A DNA stretch of 64,000 nt from Streptomyces phaeolivaceus (lineage in GTDB: Bacteria; Actinomycetota; Actinomycetes; Streptomycetales; Streptomycetaceae). The notes below the pieces were generated by a model. The model ran no database searches, was not told where the DNA came from, and saw only the letters and a program-made list of their open reading frames with translations. Position 1 is the stretch's first letter, and each line of letters opens with the position of its first letter. Positions 9,077 to 17,096 of the stretch are shown here, piece by piece. Location of the stretch: contig NZ_CP045096.1 in assembly GCF_009184865.1 (NCBI RefSeq), forward strand, positions 1,984,001-2,048,000, read 5' to 3'. The position numbers and the translations under genes were made by a program.

Positions 9077-9180
9077 CTCGGAGTCTTCACACGCACACCG
9101 ATTGACGGGCTCAACCCCACTGGCAACACTCCGAGGACAGCCCGCCCAACAGAATCCACCAGACTCCCACAGGATGTGTC

Positions 9181-10254
9181 ATGAGCCGTACCGCCCGTAC
9201 GATCCTGCTCCCCCTTCTGGCCCTTCTCCTCGGGCTCCTGGCCGCACCGCCGACCCCGGCGCAGTCCGGATCGGGACAGGCGCAGCAGGCGAAGAAGCCC
9301 GCGAAGTACGCGGGTTATCTCTTCGCCTACTTCACCGGAGAGGGCACCGCCGACGGCGAGCAGATCCGCTACGCGCTCAGCGAGGGCAACGACGCCCTGC
9401 ACTGGCGGGAGCTGAACGCGGGCGCGCCCGTCCTCACCTCCACCATCGGTGAGAAGGGCCTGCGCGACCCGTTCGTGATCCGCTCCCCCAAGGGCGACAA
9501 GTTCTACATGATCGCGACCGACCTGCGCATGTACCGCAGCAGCAGCGGCAGTTGGGACTACGTTCAGCGGCACGGCAGCAAGTCGATCATGATCTGGGAG
9601 TCCCGGGACCTGGTCCACTGGACCGATCAGCGCCTGGTGAAGGTGTCCCCGGACAACGCGGGCAACACCTGGGCGCCGGAGGCCTATTGGGACAGCAGGC
9701 TCGGCAGGTTCGTCGTCTTCTGGGCGTCGAAACTCTACGCGGACGACGACCCGGAGCACACCGGTTCCACGTACAACAAGATGATGTACGCGACGACGAA
9801 GGACTTCCGTACGTTCAGCGCGCCGAAGGTGTGGAACGACCCCGGCTACTCGGTCATCGACTCGACGGTCGTCGAGCACCGGGGCACGTACTACCGCTAC
9901 ACCAAGGACGAGCGCGACCCGAACTCCTCCAGCCCGTGCGCGAAGTTCATCACCGGTGAGCGGTCGCGGACGCTCACGGACACGTCGTACGACTTCGTCT
10001 CGGACTGCATCGGCAGCGGCGCGATGAGCCGGGGCGAGGGCCCGACCGTCTTCAAGTCGAACACCGAGGAGAAGTGGTACCTCTTCATCGACGAGTACGG
10101 CGGCCGGGGTTACCTCCCGTTCGAGACGACCGACCTCGCCTCGGGCCGGTGGACACCGTCCGAGAACTACGAACTGCCCACGAGCCCGAGGCACGGCACG
10201 GTCATGCCGGTGACGAAGAAGGAGTACGACCGCCTGCTGGCCGCGTTCTCCTAG
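9181..10254 (+). CDS. Secreted glycoside hydrolase family 43 enzyme
   Basis: A 357-residue secreted five-bladed beta-propeller hydrolase. A signal peptide occupies about residues 1-27. GH43-type landmarks are LRDPF with D96 (general base position), TWAPEAYWD, the VIDSTVV region, and GEGPTVF carrying the probable acid Glu. The family mostly removes arabinofuranosyl, xylosyl or galactosyl groups. In this pectinolytic neighbourhood, arabinan or arabinogalactan side chains are the likeliest target, but subfamily cannot be fixed by eye. It is divergent from the PL9 gene and convergent with the second PL9 gene, whose stop is only 34 bases away. Confidence 0.85.
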   Translation: MSRTARTILLPLLALLLGLLAAPPTPAQSGSGQAQQAKKPAKYAGYLFAYFTGEGTADGEQIRYALSEGNDALHWRELNAGAPVLTSTIGEKGLRDPFVIRSPKGDKFYMIATDLRMYRSSSGSWDYVQRHGSKSIMIWESRDLVHWTDQRLVKVSPDNAGNTWAPEAYWDSRLGRFVVFWASKLYADDDPEHTGSTYNKMMYATTKDFRTFSAPKVWNDPGYSVIDSTVVEHRGTYYRYTKDERDPNSSSPCAKFITGERSRTLTDTSYDFVSDCIGSGAMSRGEGPTVFKSNTEEKWYLFIDEYGGRGYLPFETTDLASGRWTPSENYELPTSPRHGTVMPVTKKEYDRLLAAFS

Positions 10255-10288
10255 GGGATCGGCCGGTCACCGCTCAGTCCGTCGCCGC

Positions 10289-11410
10289 TCAGTCCATCGT
10301 CGCGCCGATGGTCGTGCTGCCCGTGGTCAGGAAGGTGGTCGCGGGCAGCGTGCCGCTCGACGAGCGGGCGTTGAACGTCGTCGAGGCGTTGGTGGAGCGG
10401 AAGGCCGGGGTCGCGATGCCCGAGTCCCAGTTGTTGCCGGACGAGACGACCGACGAGCCCTTGTTGACGGAGCCGCCGCTGTTGCTCACCGCCAGGTTCT
10501 TGCCGAGGCGGGCCGCGCCGGTGGCGAAGTAGTAGCCCCACTTGGCGTTGGCGTAGGCGGTGGTGCGGTTGAGGACGATGGCGCCCTTGTTGCTGTTCTC
10601 GGTGAAGCCGTTGCCCGCGTTGTCCCAGGCGGCCGAGTTGTTGATGGCATGGGCCACGGTCTCGCCGTCGCCGCCGAGCTTGTAGCCGTTGCCGTCGCCC
10701 GCGAACGCGGAGTCCGACCAGCGGTTCCTGCCGTTGCCCATCGCCCAGGTGTGCTCGACGGTGACGGGCGAGGAGAAGGACCAGAAGTCCAGGCCGTCGT
10801 CCGAGTTGTTGTAGAGACGGGCCCCGGTGATCAGGTTGCCGCTGCCCGAGCCGAACTTCACGGCGACGCCGTCGGCGTTCTCACCGTGGTTGGCCGGGTC
10901 GTAGTGGCCGTAGGAGTCGATGTCGCGGACCAGGTTGTTGGTGGTGCTGTCGCCGGTGAGCGTGAAGCCGGAGTCGCCGCCGTTGATGGTCTTGATGTTG
11001 TCCCAGACCGTGGAGGCGCAGGACTGGCAGACGACCGCGCTGTCCGGGGAGTTCTGGAAGGTGATCCCGGAGACGGTCCAGTAGTCGGCGGTCAGCTTGA
11101 AGATCCAGTCGCCGTCGGGGAGGTTCGAGCCGTCGATCTTCACGGTCTCCGAGCCGTACGGCTGGAGGTGTATCCGGCTGGACGAGGTGCCGTTGGCCGT
11201 CGACTGGAGGGTGGCCGTCGGGTAGTACGTGCCGGCGCGCACCTGGATGGTGGTGCCGGCGACGGCGTTCTTGACGGCGTTGGACAGGTCGGTGGAGTTG
11301 CTGACGACCACGGTGGCCGCGTGTGCCTGGGTGGGGAGGACGGCCAGGCCGGTGCCGAGCGCCAGGGCCGTGCTCAGGACGAGAGCGGTGCGACGAGACG
11401 GAAGGGACAT
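10289..11410 (-). CDS. Secreted pectate lyase, family PL9 (copy 2)
   Basis: A 373-residue paralogue of the PL9 enzyme at 7761-8918. The signal peptide ends near AHA (about residue 31). The calcium and catalytic residues are conserved with identical spacing: D180 in NADG, D204, D205 and D208 in DDGLD, and K244 in GNGYKLGG. An extra Cys pair (CQSC, about 128-131) is absent from copy 1. The ATG at 11410 follows AAAGGA at about 10 bases. It is the last gene of a leftward run starting with the CE12 or PL1 gene, 37 bases after the alpha/beta hydrolase stop. Divergence between the two copies suggests an older duplication. Confidence 0.9.
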   Translation of the reverse strand: MSLPSRRTALVLSTALALGTGLAVLPTQAHAATVVVSNSTDLSNAVKNAVAGTTIQVRAGTYYPTATLQSTANGTSSSRIHLQPYGSETVKIDGSNLPDGDWIFKLTADYWTVSGITFQNSPDSAVVCQSCASTVWDNIKTINGGDSGFTLTGDSTTNNLVRDIDSYGHYDPANHGENADGVAVKFGSGSGNLITGARLYNNSDDGLDFWSFSSPVTVEHTWAMGNGRNRWSDSAFAGDGNGYKLGGDGETVAHAINNSAAWDNAGNGFTENSNKGAIVLNRTTAYANAKWGYYFATGAARLGKNLAVSNSGGSVNKGSSVVSSGNNWDSGIATPAFRSTNASTTFNARSSSGTLPATTFLTTGSTTIGATMD

Positions 11411-11447
11411 GGGGAGCGGTTCCTTTCCCGTGCGGGTGGGAGGGGAT

Positions 11448-12506
11448 TCACAGGACCGAGGCGAGCCAGTCGAAGGCCTCGTCCTGCATCGGCGCGGTGA
11501 ACACATGGCCCAGCTCGGGCCAGGTCCTCAGCCGCAGCCGCTCCTCGGCGTGACGCGAACGCCAGACGGCGCGCAGCTTGTCGTGGGCCACGCGGACGCC
11601 GTCGGCGGGGAACAGCGGATCGAGTCCGCCGTTCTGGAACAGCATCGACTTGGGGGCGCCGATGCCCGCCACGTCGGGGAAGTCCAGGTACCGGGCGAGC
11701 CCGGGGTGGAGCATGTGGAACGCGGACTGGCCGCGCAGGATGTTGTTGCCGGGGACCAGGACCTCCTTGAGGCCGGTCATCCAGCCGACGCTGACGGTGG
11801 CGGCGATGTCGTCGCTGAGCGCGGCCGTCTGCCAGGCCCGGAACGCGCCCATCGAGAAGCCGAGGGCGGCGACCCGGCGCCGGTCCACCCGGTCGAGCCC
11901 CGCCAGGAAGCCCGCCGCGCGCACGTCCTCCCTGGCCATGAGCCCGGCGAGCGACGAGCCCAGGTGGTAGAGGTTGCTCGCGAGGGCCTGCTGCTCCTCG
12001 TAGGTGATCGGGCCCCGGTCGCCCCAGCCGAGCGCGTCCACGGCGAGGACGACATGTCCCCGCCGGGCCAGTTCGTCACCGACGAACCGCCCGCTGAAGT
12101 ACCGGTCCGCCCAGGCCTGCGCCGAGGGCAGCCGACTCTCGTCGGACCAGGGCCGGACCAGCTTCTCCTTCCCGATGTCGAACCTGGCGCCGTGATCGTG
12201 CAGCAGGAGCACGGCCGGGAACGGTCCGGTGCCGTGCGGGGTGAGCAGGGCGCCCCGGACACGGCCGTACCGGGTGAGGGAGAAGGTGACCGACTCCCGT
12301 GTGCAGCCGTCCCCTTCGGTGCTTCGCTCGCCGAACTCGGGGTCGTACGGGGTGTCGTCCCGGCCGACGAACAGGTGCTCCTCGACCTTCGCCCTCGCCG
12401 TCCGCCGCCAGGTGCGGAAGTCCCGGATGGGCGAGGTGCCCCAGGCGAGCGGGAAGCGCAGCTCGTCCTTGAGGAGGGGGTGGAAGTCGGGGAGGGTGCC
12501 GGTCAA
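11448..12506 (-). CDS. Alpha/beta hydrolase, acetylesterase-like (catalytic part; gene appears frameshifted)
   Basis: A 352-residue alpha/beta hydrolase domain with a nucleophile elbow GFSMG (about 217-221), a following acid near GGLDPLFP and a histidine in LGHVF near the C-terminus. Large Streptomyces hydrolases of this type act as acyl or acetyl esterases; pectin or xylan acetyl groups are plausible given the neighbours. The only start in this frame is a TTG (12506) with no good ribosome binding site. The previous 126 bases encode a Tat signal peptide in another frame (12503-12628). Reading GAAPAPAL upstream of TTG gives a natural mature N-terminus, so the intact gene most likely ran from 12628 and one base is missing in the C-rich stretch just upstream of 12506. 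Confidence 0.75.
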   Translation of the reverse strand: MTGTLPDFHPLLKDELRFPLAWGTSPIRDFRTWRRTARAKVEEHLFVGRDDTPYDPEFGERSTEGDGCTRESVTFSLTRYGRVRGALLTPHGTGPFPAVLLLHDHGARFDIGKEKLVRPWSDESRLPSAQAWADRYFSGRFVGDELARRGHVVLAVDALGWGDRGPITYEEQQALASNLYHLGSSLAGLMAREDVRAAGFLAGLDRVDRRRVAALGFSMGAFRAWQTAALSDDIAATVSVGWMTGLKEVLVPGNNILRGQSAFHMLHPGLARYLDFPDVAGIGAPKSMLFQNGGLDPLFPADGVRVAHDKLRAVWRSRHAEERLRLRTWPELGHVFTAPMQDEAFDWLASVL

Positions 12507-12628
12507 GGCCGGGGCAGGGGCGGCGCCGCCTCGGCGGACCCGGCGGTGGCGCCGCCGAAGAGGGCCGCCGCTCCCGTGCCCACCACGAAGGCCCTCCGCC
12601 CCACCGGCACCGGGTCACCGGCGGTCAC
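12503..12628 (-). CDS. Orphaned Tat signal peptide of the alpha/beta hydrolase
   Basis: A 41-codon frame starting at a GTG with GGAGG 5 bases upstream, overlapping the preceding methylesterase stop by 14 bases. It encodes VGRRAFVVGTGAAALFGG and continues to a small-residue AEAA cleavage region, then stops at a TGA immediately beside the hydrolase frame. One inserted base in the CCGCCCCTGCCCC tract would fuse it in frame to the hydrolase at 11448-12506. It is therefore probably the true 5' end of that gene. Whether the break is a sequencing indel or a real mutation cannot be told here. Confidence 0.65.
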   Translation of the reverse strand: MTAGDPVPVGRRAFVVGTGAAALFGGATAGSAEAAPPLPRP

Positions 12629-13658
12629 AGGGCCTCCAGTCCCCGAGATACGTCCGCCGTGTGTGCGCCCGCGCCTCGGCGGCGGTCAGCCGGGGCCGGT
12701 TCTCCGGCACCGGGATCACCGCGCCCGGACCGGAGTTGGCGTACTCGCGGAAGCGCATGGTCTGCCAGGGGTAGATCTCGCGCATGTTGGTGTACGGGGT
12801 GACCGCGTCGATCCCGGGCCCGATCCAGGTGTCCCGCACGACCAGCGAGGGCCAGGCGGTCGTCTCGTACGAGGGCACCCAGGGCCGGGCGATCTTGTAC
12901 GCGGCGTCCTCGGCACCGGAGGTGATCCGACCGCGCAGCGCGAGGAAGCCGTAGGGGTTGGCGCGGGCGGTCGCGGGGGCGAAGACCATGCCCTTGGGGG
13001 TGAAGGTCACCTCCCGCTGGAGGGTGCGGAAGTGACAGGAGTCGAAGACGGCCCTCGCCCGCCCGAACACGAAGTCCACATCGCCCTCGATGTGGCAGTG
13101 GCGGTAGTACTGCCGGTCGAAGGCGTCGAGCGCGGTGGTGTCCGCGAACAGCGTGTCCTGGTGGGCGAGGAAGCGGACGTTCTCGAAGTGCGACCGGTCC
13201 CCGGTGACGTACGCGGCGACCGCCTGTGTCCCCGTCCAGTCGGGGTGGTCGGCGCGCAGCCAGTCGTTGGCGAGGGTCAGGTCGCGTACGGTCAGGCCGG
13301 GCGCCGCCGAGGTGAAGGTGGCGGAGCCCGCGGTGCCGTAGGTGCCGCCCTCGGGCCTCGGGGTGCCGTTGGCACGGTCGAAGACGACGACGGCGGCGCG
13401 CGGGTCGCGGGACGCGCCACGCAGGGTCAACTCCCCTTTGTCCGCAGGGATGTTGACGACCTGCCGGTACGTCCCCGGGTGGACGACGATCGTCCACCCG
13501 GGGCCGGTGGCGGCGTTCACGGCGGCCTGGAGGGACCCGCCGGGCCGGACGTGCAGAATCCGGCGGGTGCGCTCGTGGGCGAACGCCGGGGCCGGGCCGA
13601 CGCCGGCCAGGCCACCGGCGGCTCCGGCGATCCCGGTCAGCAGTGTGCGCCGCCGCAT
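12615..13658 (-). CDS. Secreted pectin methylesterase, family CE8 (copy 1)
   Basis: A 347-residue exported pectinesterase that would remove methyl esters from galacturonan and so open it to the pectate lyases. The N-terminus MRRRTLLTG starts a probable Tat or Sec signal peptide of about 28 residues. CE8 active-site elements are HQDTLF (Q167, D168), GDVDFVFG (nucleophile D195) and ARPW (R258). The start at 13658 is preceded by AGAGG, and the upstream CE8 stop is a single base away, so translation is coupled. Its own stop overlaps the start of the next gene's signal-peptide frame. Confidence 0.9.
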   Translation of the reverse strand: MRRRTLLTGIAGAAGGLAGVGPAPAFAHERTRRILHVRPGGSLQAAVNAATGPGWTIVVHPGTYRQVVNIPADKGELTLRGASRDPRAAVVVFDRANGTPRPEGGTYGTAGSATFTSAAPGLTVRDLTLANDWLRADHPDWTGTQAVAAYVTGDRSHFENVRFLAHQDTLFADTTALDAFDRQYYRHCHIEGDVDFVFGRARAVFDSCHFRTLQREVTFTPKGMVFAPATARANPYGFLALRGRITSGAEDAAYKIARPWVPSYETTAWPSLVVRDTWIGPGIDAVTPYTNMREIYPWQTMRFREYANSGPGAVIPVPENRPRLTAAEARAHTRRTYLGDWRPCDRR

Positions 13659-13659
13659 C

Positions 13660-14784
13660 TCAGCACCTCTCCCACGGGGTCCAGTCGCCGAGATACGCCT
13701 CACGGGTGGCCGACGCGGCTTGCGCGGCCGTGAGTTGGGGCCGGTTCTCGGGGACGGAGACGACGGCGCCGGGCCCGGTGTTCCGGTACTCGGCGAAGCG
13801 CTGGTCCTGCCAGGGGAAGCCCGAGGACATATTGGTGTACGGCGCCACCGCGTCGATCCCGGCACCGAGGCGGGTCTCGCGCACGGTGAGCATGGGCCGG
13901 GCGGTGGTGTCGGAGCTGGGCACCCAGGGGCGGGCCAGCTTGTAGTGGCCGTCCGGGGCCCCGCTGGTGATCCGGCCGCCGGTGACCAGATAGCCACGCG
14001 GGTTGGCGCCGGCCGTGGAGGGCGCGAAGACGAACCCGTACGGGGCCGACGCCAGATCGGTCCTGGTCAGGGTGTGGAAGCGGCAGCGCTCGAACACGGC
14101 CGTGGCCCGCCCGAAGACGAAGTCCACGTCCCCCTCGGCGTAGCAGTCCCGGAAGTACTGCCGGGCGAAGGTGCCGAGCGCCATCGAGTCGGCGTACAGG
14201 GTGTCCTGATGCCCGAGGAACCGGCATCGCACGAACGCCGACCGGTCGCCCTGCACCTTGATGGCGACGGCCTGGGTGCCGCTGATCTCCGGGTGGTCGG
14301 CGCGCAGCCAGTCGTTGGCGAAGGTGAGGTCGCGCGCGGTGAACCCGTCGGCCTGGACGAGGGTCGTGGCCGATCCGGTGGTGCCGTAGGTGCCGCCGCC
14401 GGGCTTCGGCGTCCCGGCGGCGTTGTCGTAGACGACCACGACATCGCGCGGGTCGCCCGAGGCACCGATCCAGGTCATCTCCGTACGGGCGGCCGTGACG
14501 GCGACCGTCTCCCGGTACACGCCCGGGGCGAGGACCAGGGTGTAGCCGCTGCCGCTCGCGGCGGTGACGGCGGCCTGGACGGTGGTGAAGTCACCGGCGC
14601 CGCCGGCGTGCACGTACAGAGTCCGGGCGGTGAGGCGGGCGGAGGGCGAACCGTACCGGCCGAAGACCCGGCGGCCGTGGGCGGCTCGGGCGTGGGGCGC
14701 GGCCCCGAGCGTGAGCGCGGCCCCGGCGCCGACTGCGGTGACGACGAACGCCCTTCTGGACACGCCTGCATGACGTTCCGTCAT
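13660..14784 (-). CDS. Secreted pectin methylesterase, family CE8 (copy 2)
   Basis: A 374-residue CE8 enzyme, paralogous to its downstream neighbour. The N-terminus contains SRRAFVVTAVGAG, a twin-arginine signal with cleavage near residue 35. Active-site residues are Q193 and D194 in HQDTLY, D221 in GDVDFVFG and R285 in ARPW. Between the first two motifs both copies carry a longer loop than plant enzymes. The ATG shares one base with the stop of the upstream PL1 gene (TGATG), so the lyase and esterase are made together. Two adjacent CE8 enzymes may differ in preferred esterification pattern; that is inference. Confidence 0.9.
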   Translation of the reverse strand: MTERHAGVSRRAFVVTAVGAGAALTLGAAPHARAAHGRRVFGRYGSPSARLTARTLYVHAGGAGDFTTVQAAVTAASGSGYTLVLAPGVYRETVAVTAARTEMTWIGASGDPRDVVVVYDNAAGTPKPGGGTYGTTGSATTLVQADGFTARDLTFANDWLRADHPEISGTQAVAIKVQGDRSAFVRCRFLGHQDTLYADSMALGTFARQYFRDCYAEGDVDFVFGRATAVFERCRFHTLTRTDLASAPYGFVFAPSTAGANPRGYLVTGGRITSGAPDGHYKLARPWVPSSDTTARPMLTVRETRLGAGIDAVAPYTNMSSGFPWQDQRFAEYRNTGPGAVVSVPENRPQLTAAQAASATREAYLGDWTPWERC

Positions 14785-16091
14785 CAGCAGACCTTTCCGG
14801 CGCCCGCGCCGCCCGCGACGATGCCCGGTACCGCGCGCGGCGAGTCGACCTCGGTCCGCAGGGTCGGTGTCCACCCGGCGCCGGACTGGAGGATCTCCGC
14901 GGGGATCTCCGCGTTGTGGACGGCGATGAGGTCCGTCAGCCTGCCGTTGACGTAGTTGTTCTCGGCGGTGAGCGGGGACTCGTTCCACTTCTTCAGGGTC
15001 TTGCCGACGCTCGCGCCCGCGGGCAGGGAGATCGCGTTGTCGCTGGCGTGCAGCTGCGAGCGGAAGCCGACGCCGAAGAGGTGGTAGTCGTGCTTCTGCT
15101 CCTCGGCCACCACGTAGTGGTTGTTGTAGACGTCGACCTGTCCGAACCGCACGCGCGGGGAGCGCTGGAGGATCCCGTCGAAGCGGTTGTGGTGCAGGGT
15201 GACCTTGAGCTTGCCGGTGTCGTCGGCCACGTGGCCGTCGCCGTTGCCGATCAGCATGTTCTTGTCGTGGTTCTGGAAGCGGTTCCAGGAGACGGTCACG
15301 TAGTTGGAGCCGCGCACGATGTCCGTGAGGCCGTCGTGCTGCTGGAAGACCTTGCCGAAGTAGCTCGGCCGCTCACTGTCGGGGTAGCGGCCGTCGGTGA
15401 ACGTGTTGTGGTCCAGCCAGACGTGGTCGGTGCCGTAGACGACCACGGCGTCGTACTCGGAGTTCCAGTTGCCGGTGTTGTTGTCGTCCGTCGGGTCCCA
15501 CTTGGGGAAGCAGTCGAGCGGCGCCTCGATGGTGAGGTTGCGCATGATGACGTTGGAGACGGCCTTGATCTGGAGGCTGCCGCCGAGGATGCCGGAGTTC
15601 TTGCCGACGCCGACGATGGTGGTGTTGGACGGGACGGCGGCCTTGATCGCCGAGTCCTGGTTCGCCATGGACGCGACCCGCGCGTCCTCCTGGGGGCCCT
15701 TGGCGACCTGGTCGTTGCCGTAGACGGCCGGGTCGTAGTCCTTGAGGTACTGCTGGAGGTCGTAGCCGCCCGTGACGAAGGACTCGCACCCCTCGGAGAC
15801 GGCGTCGATCATCCCCTTCACCTTGATGATCTTCGGCGCGTCACCGCCGGCTCTCAGCGCGGCCTTGAACTCGGCCCAGGTGGTGACGGTGTAGACGTGC
15901 GAGGCGTCGGCGGCCGAACCGCCGGTGGTCCCGCCCACCGCCGAACCCCAGCCGTCACCGGCGCCGAGGACCTGCCGGCCGAGGTCCCGCCCCTGGGACT
16001 GGGCGACACCGGTCCCGGCGGCACCGAGCACGAGCGCGGTGCAGCCGACGAGAGCCGCTGCGGCATGGGCATGCCAGATATGAGGACGCAT
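14784..16091 (-). CDS. Secreted pectate lyase, family PL1 (copy 1)
   Basis: A 435-residue secreted parallel beta-helix lyase. The signal peptide runs to about residue 30. PL1 landmarks are VWLDHNTF (D227), QHDGLTDI (D253) and RSPRVRFGQVDVYNN (R310, R313, R315), which hold the calcium ligands and catalytic arginine. It performs beta-elimination on de-esterified homogalacturonan. The ATG at 16091 follows AAAGGA; a TTG six codons earlier is unlikely. It heads a tightly overlapped string PL1, CE8, CE8, hydrolase and then PL9. Confidence 0.92.
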   Translation of the reverse strand: MRPHIWHAHAAAALVGCTALVLGAAGTGVAQSQGRDLGRQVLGAGDGWGSAVGGTTGGSAADASHVYTVTTWAEFKAALRAGGDAPKIIKVKGMIDAVSEGCESFVTGGYDLQQYLKDYDPAVYGNDQVAKGPQEDARVASMANQDSAIKAAVPSNTTIVGVGKNSGILGGSLQIKAVSNVIMRNLTIEAPLDCFPKWDPTDDNNTGNWNSEYDAVVVYGTDHVWLDHNTFTDGRYPDSERPSYFGKVFQQHDGLTDIVRGSNYVTVSWNRFQNHDKNMLIGNGDGHVADDTGKLKVTLHHNRFDGILQRSPRVRFGQVDVYNNHYVVAEEQKHDYHLFGVGFRSQLHASDNAISLPAGASVGKTLKKWNESPLTAENNYVNGRLTDLIAVHNAEIPAEILQSGAGWTPTLRTEVDSPRAVPGIVAGGAGAGKVC

Positions 16092-16136
16092 GAATACGGT
16101 TCCTTTCAAAGCAAAGGGGGAGGGAGGTCTTTTCTC

Positions 16137-16158
16137 GGGGGCGCGGGGAACCGCGCGA
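16137..16158. repeat. Half of a palindromic intergenic repeat
   Basis: GGGGCGCGGGGAACCGCGCG forms a short hairpin (GCGCGG, GGAA, CCGCGC). The same core recurs at 26817-26836 and at 45923-47524, always between genes. It is a common kind of streptomycete extragenic palindrome. Confidence 0.6.
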
Positions 16159-16165
16159 AGGGCGA

Positions 16166-16960
16166 CTACGCCTGGGGCCAGGTGATCCAGGAGTCCGGGA
16201 TCTCCTCACCCAGACGCCGGACGTCCCGCAGGGAAAGCACCCGGTGCCGCAGCAACTCATCCGCGACCAGCCGGGCCACGGCGATCGCCCCCGGCGGATT
16301 GAAGTGCGTGTTGTCCTGCTCGGTGGCGGTCCAGTTGAAGTACTTCTTGGTCTCCTCGACCCCGAGCCGCTGCCACAACGCGATCGACAGCGCCTGGATG
16401 TCGAGAAGCGCGACACCCTCCTCCGCGGCGAGAGCGATCGCCGCTGCCGGATAGTCGCCATGGGTCGGCACGGCGTTGCCGCTCGCGTCGAACTTTCTGC
16501 GCTCGACGGAGGTGGCGAGGACGGGCCGGGCGCCCCGCGCCCGCGCGCCGTCGATGTACTGGCGCAGATGGTCCTGGTACGTCGTCCACGGCTCGGTGTA
16601 CCGCGTGGGATCGGCGACCTTGGAGTCGTTGTGCCCGAACTGGACGATCAGGAAGTCCCCGGGCCTGATCGCCTCAAGAACGACAGCGAGCCGCCCCTCG
16701 TCGATGAAACTCTTCGAACTACGGCCGTTCACCGCGTGGTTGGAGACCTTCAGCCCCGCCCGGAGGAAGAACGGGAGTGCCATGCCCCACCCGGTCTCGG
16801 GCGCGGCGTCGGCGTACTTCTGCGCGGCGGTGGAATCACCGGCGATGAAGACCGTCCGCTCCCGCCGCGCCGGCGCGGCGGAGGCGGTCCCGGTGGCGGC
16901 GGCCCCGAGCGGAACGGCGGCGAGAGCCGCACTGGCGACTTGTCTACGAGTGAGTGACAC
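16166..16960 (-). CDS. Secreted rhamnogalacturonan acetylesterase, family CE12
   Basis: A 264-residue SGNH-fold esterase. The signal peptide has paired arginines (LTRRQVASAALAAVP) and ends near residue 29. The four blocks are present: GDST with S43, NGRS (N78), GHND (109-112) and DNTH with D216 and H219. CE12 enzymes remove acetyl groups from the rhamnogalacturonan-I backbone. The start is a GTG with GGAAGG 9 bases upstream. It lies 136 bases downstream of the sugar-binding protein gene beyond a terminator hairpin, and 75 bases upstream of the PL1 gene with a palindromic repeat between, so it may be transcribed on its own. Confidence 0.9.
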   Translation of the reverse strand: MSLTRRQVASAALAAVPLGAAATGTASAAPARRERTVFIAGDSTAAQKYADAAPETGWGMALPFFLRAGLKVSNHAVNGRSSKSFIDEGRLAVVLEAIRPGDFLIVQFGHNDSKVADPTRYTEPWTTYQDHLRQYIDGARARGARPVLATSVERRKFDASGNAVPTHGDYPAAAIALAAEEGVALLDIQALSIALWQRLGVEETKKYFNWTATEQDNTHFNPPGAIAVARLVADELLRHRVLSLRDVRRLGEEIPDSWITWPQA

Positions 16961-16984
16961 GTGCGGGTGCCTTCCCAGGAGGGC

Positions 16985-17012
16985 CCCGCGCCCCAGCTCT
17001 TAGGGGCGCGGG
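16985..17012. terminator. Terminator after the sugar-binding protein gene
   Basis: A 10-base perfect stem (CCCGCGCCCC and complement) with an 8-base loop lies between the binding-protein stop and the CE12 start. It also resembles the GGGGCGCGGG core of the palindromic intergenic repeats. Confidence 0.6.
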
Positions 17013-17096
17013 ACTGTGACATATGCGGCTCCGCCGCGTGGGCGCGACCAGCCACATCAAACGCGCAGCCGGCCACGAACGATCCGGACCGAGCTA

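Noticed and set aside
11229..13733. Long plus-strand open frame across the hydrolase and CE8 genes
   Set aside because: Composition is typical of an antisense shadow; the minus-strand genes have full active-site motifs.
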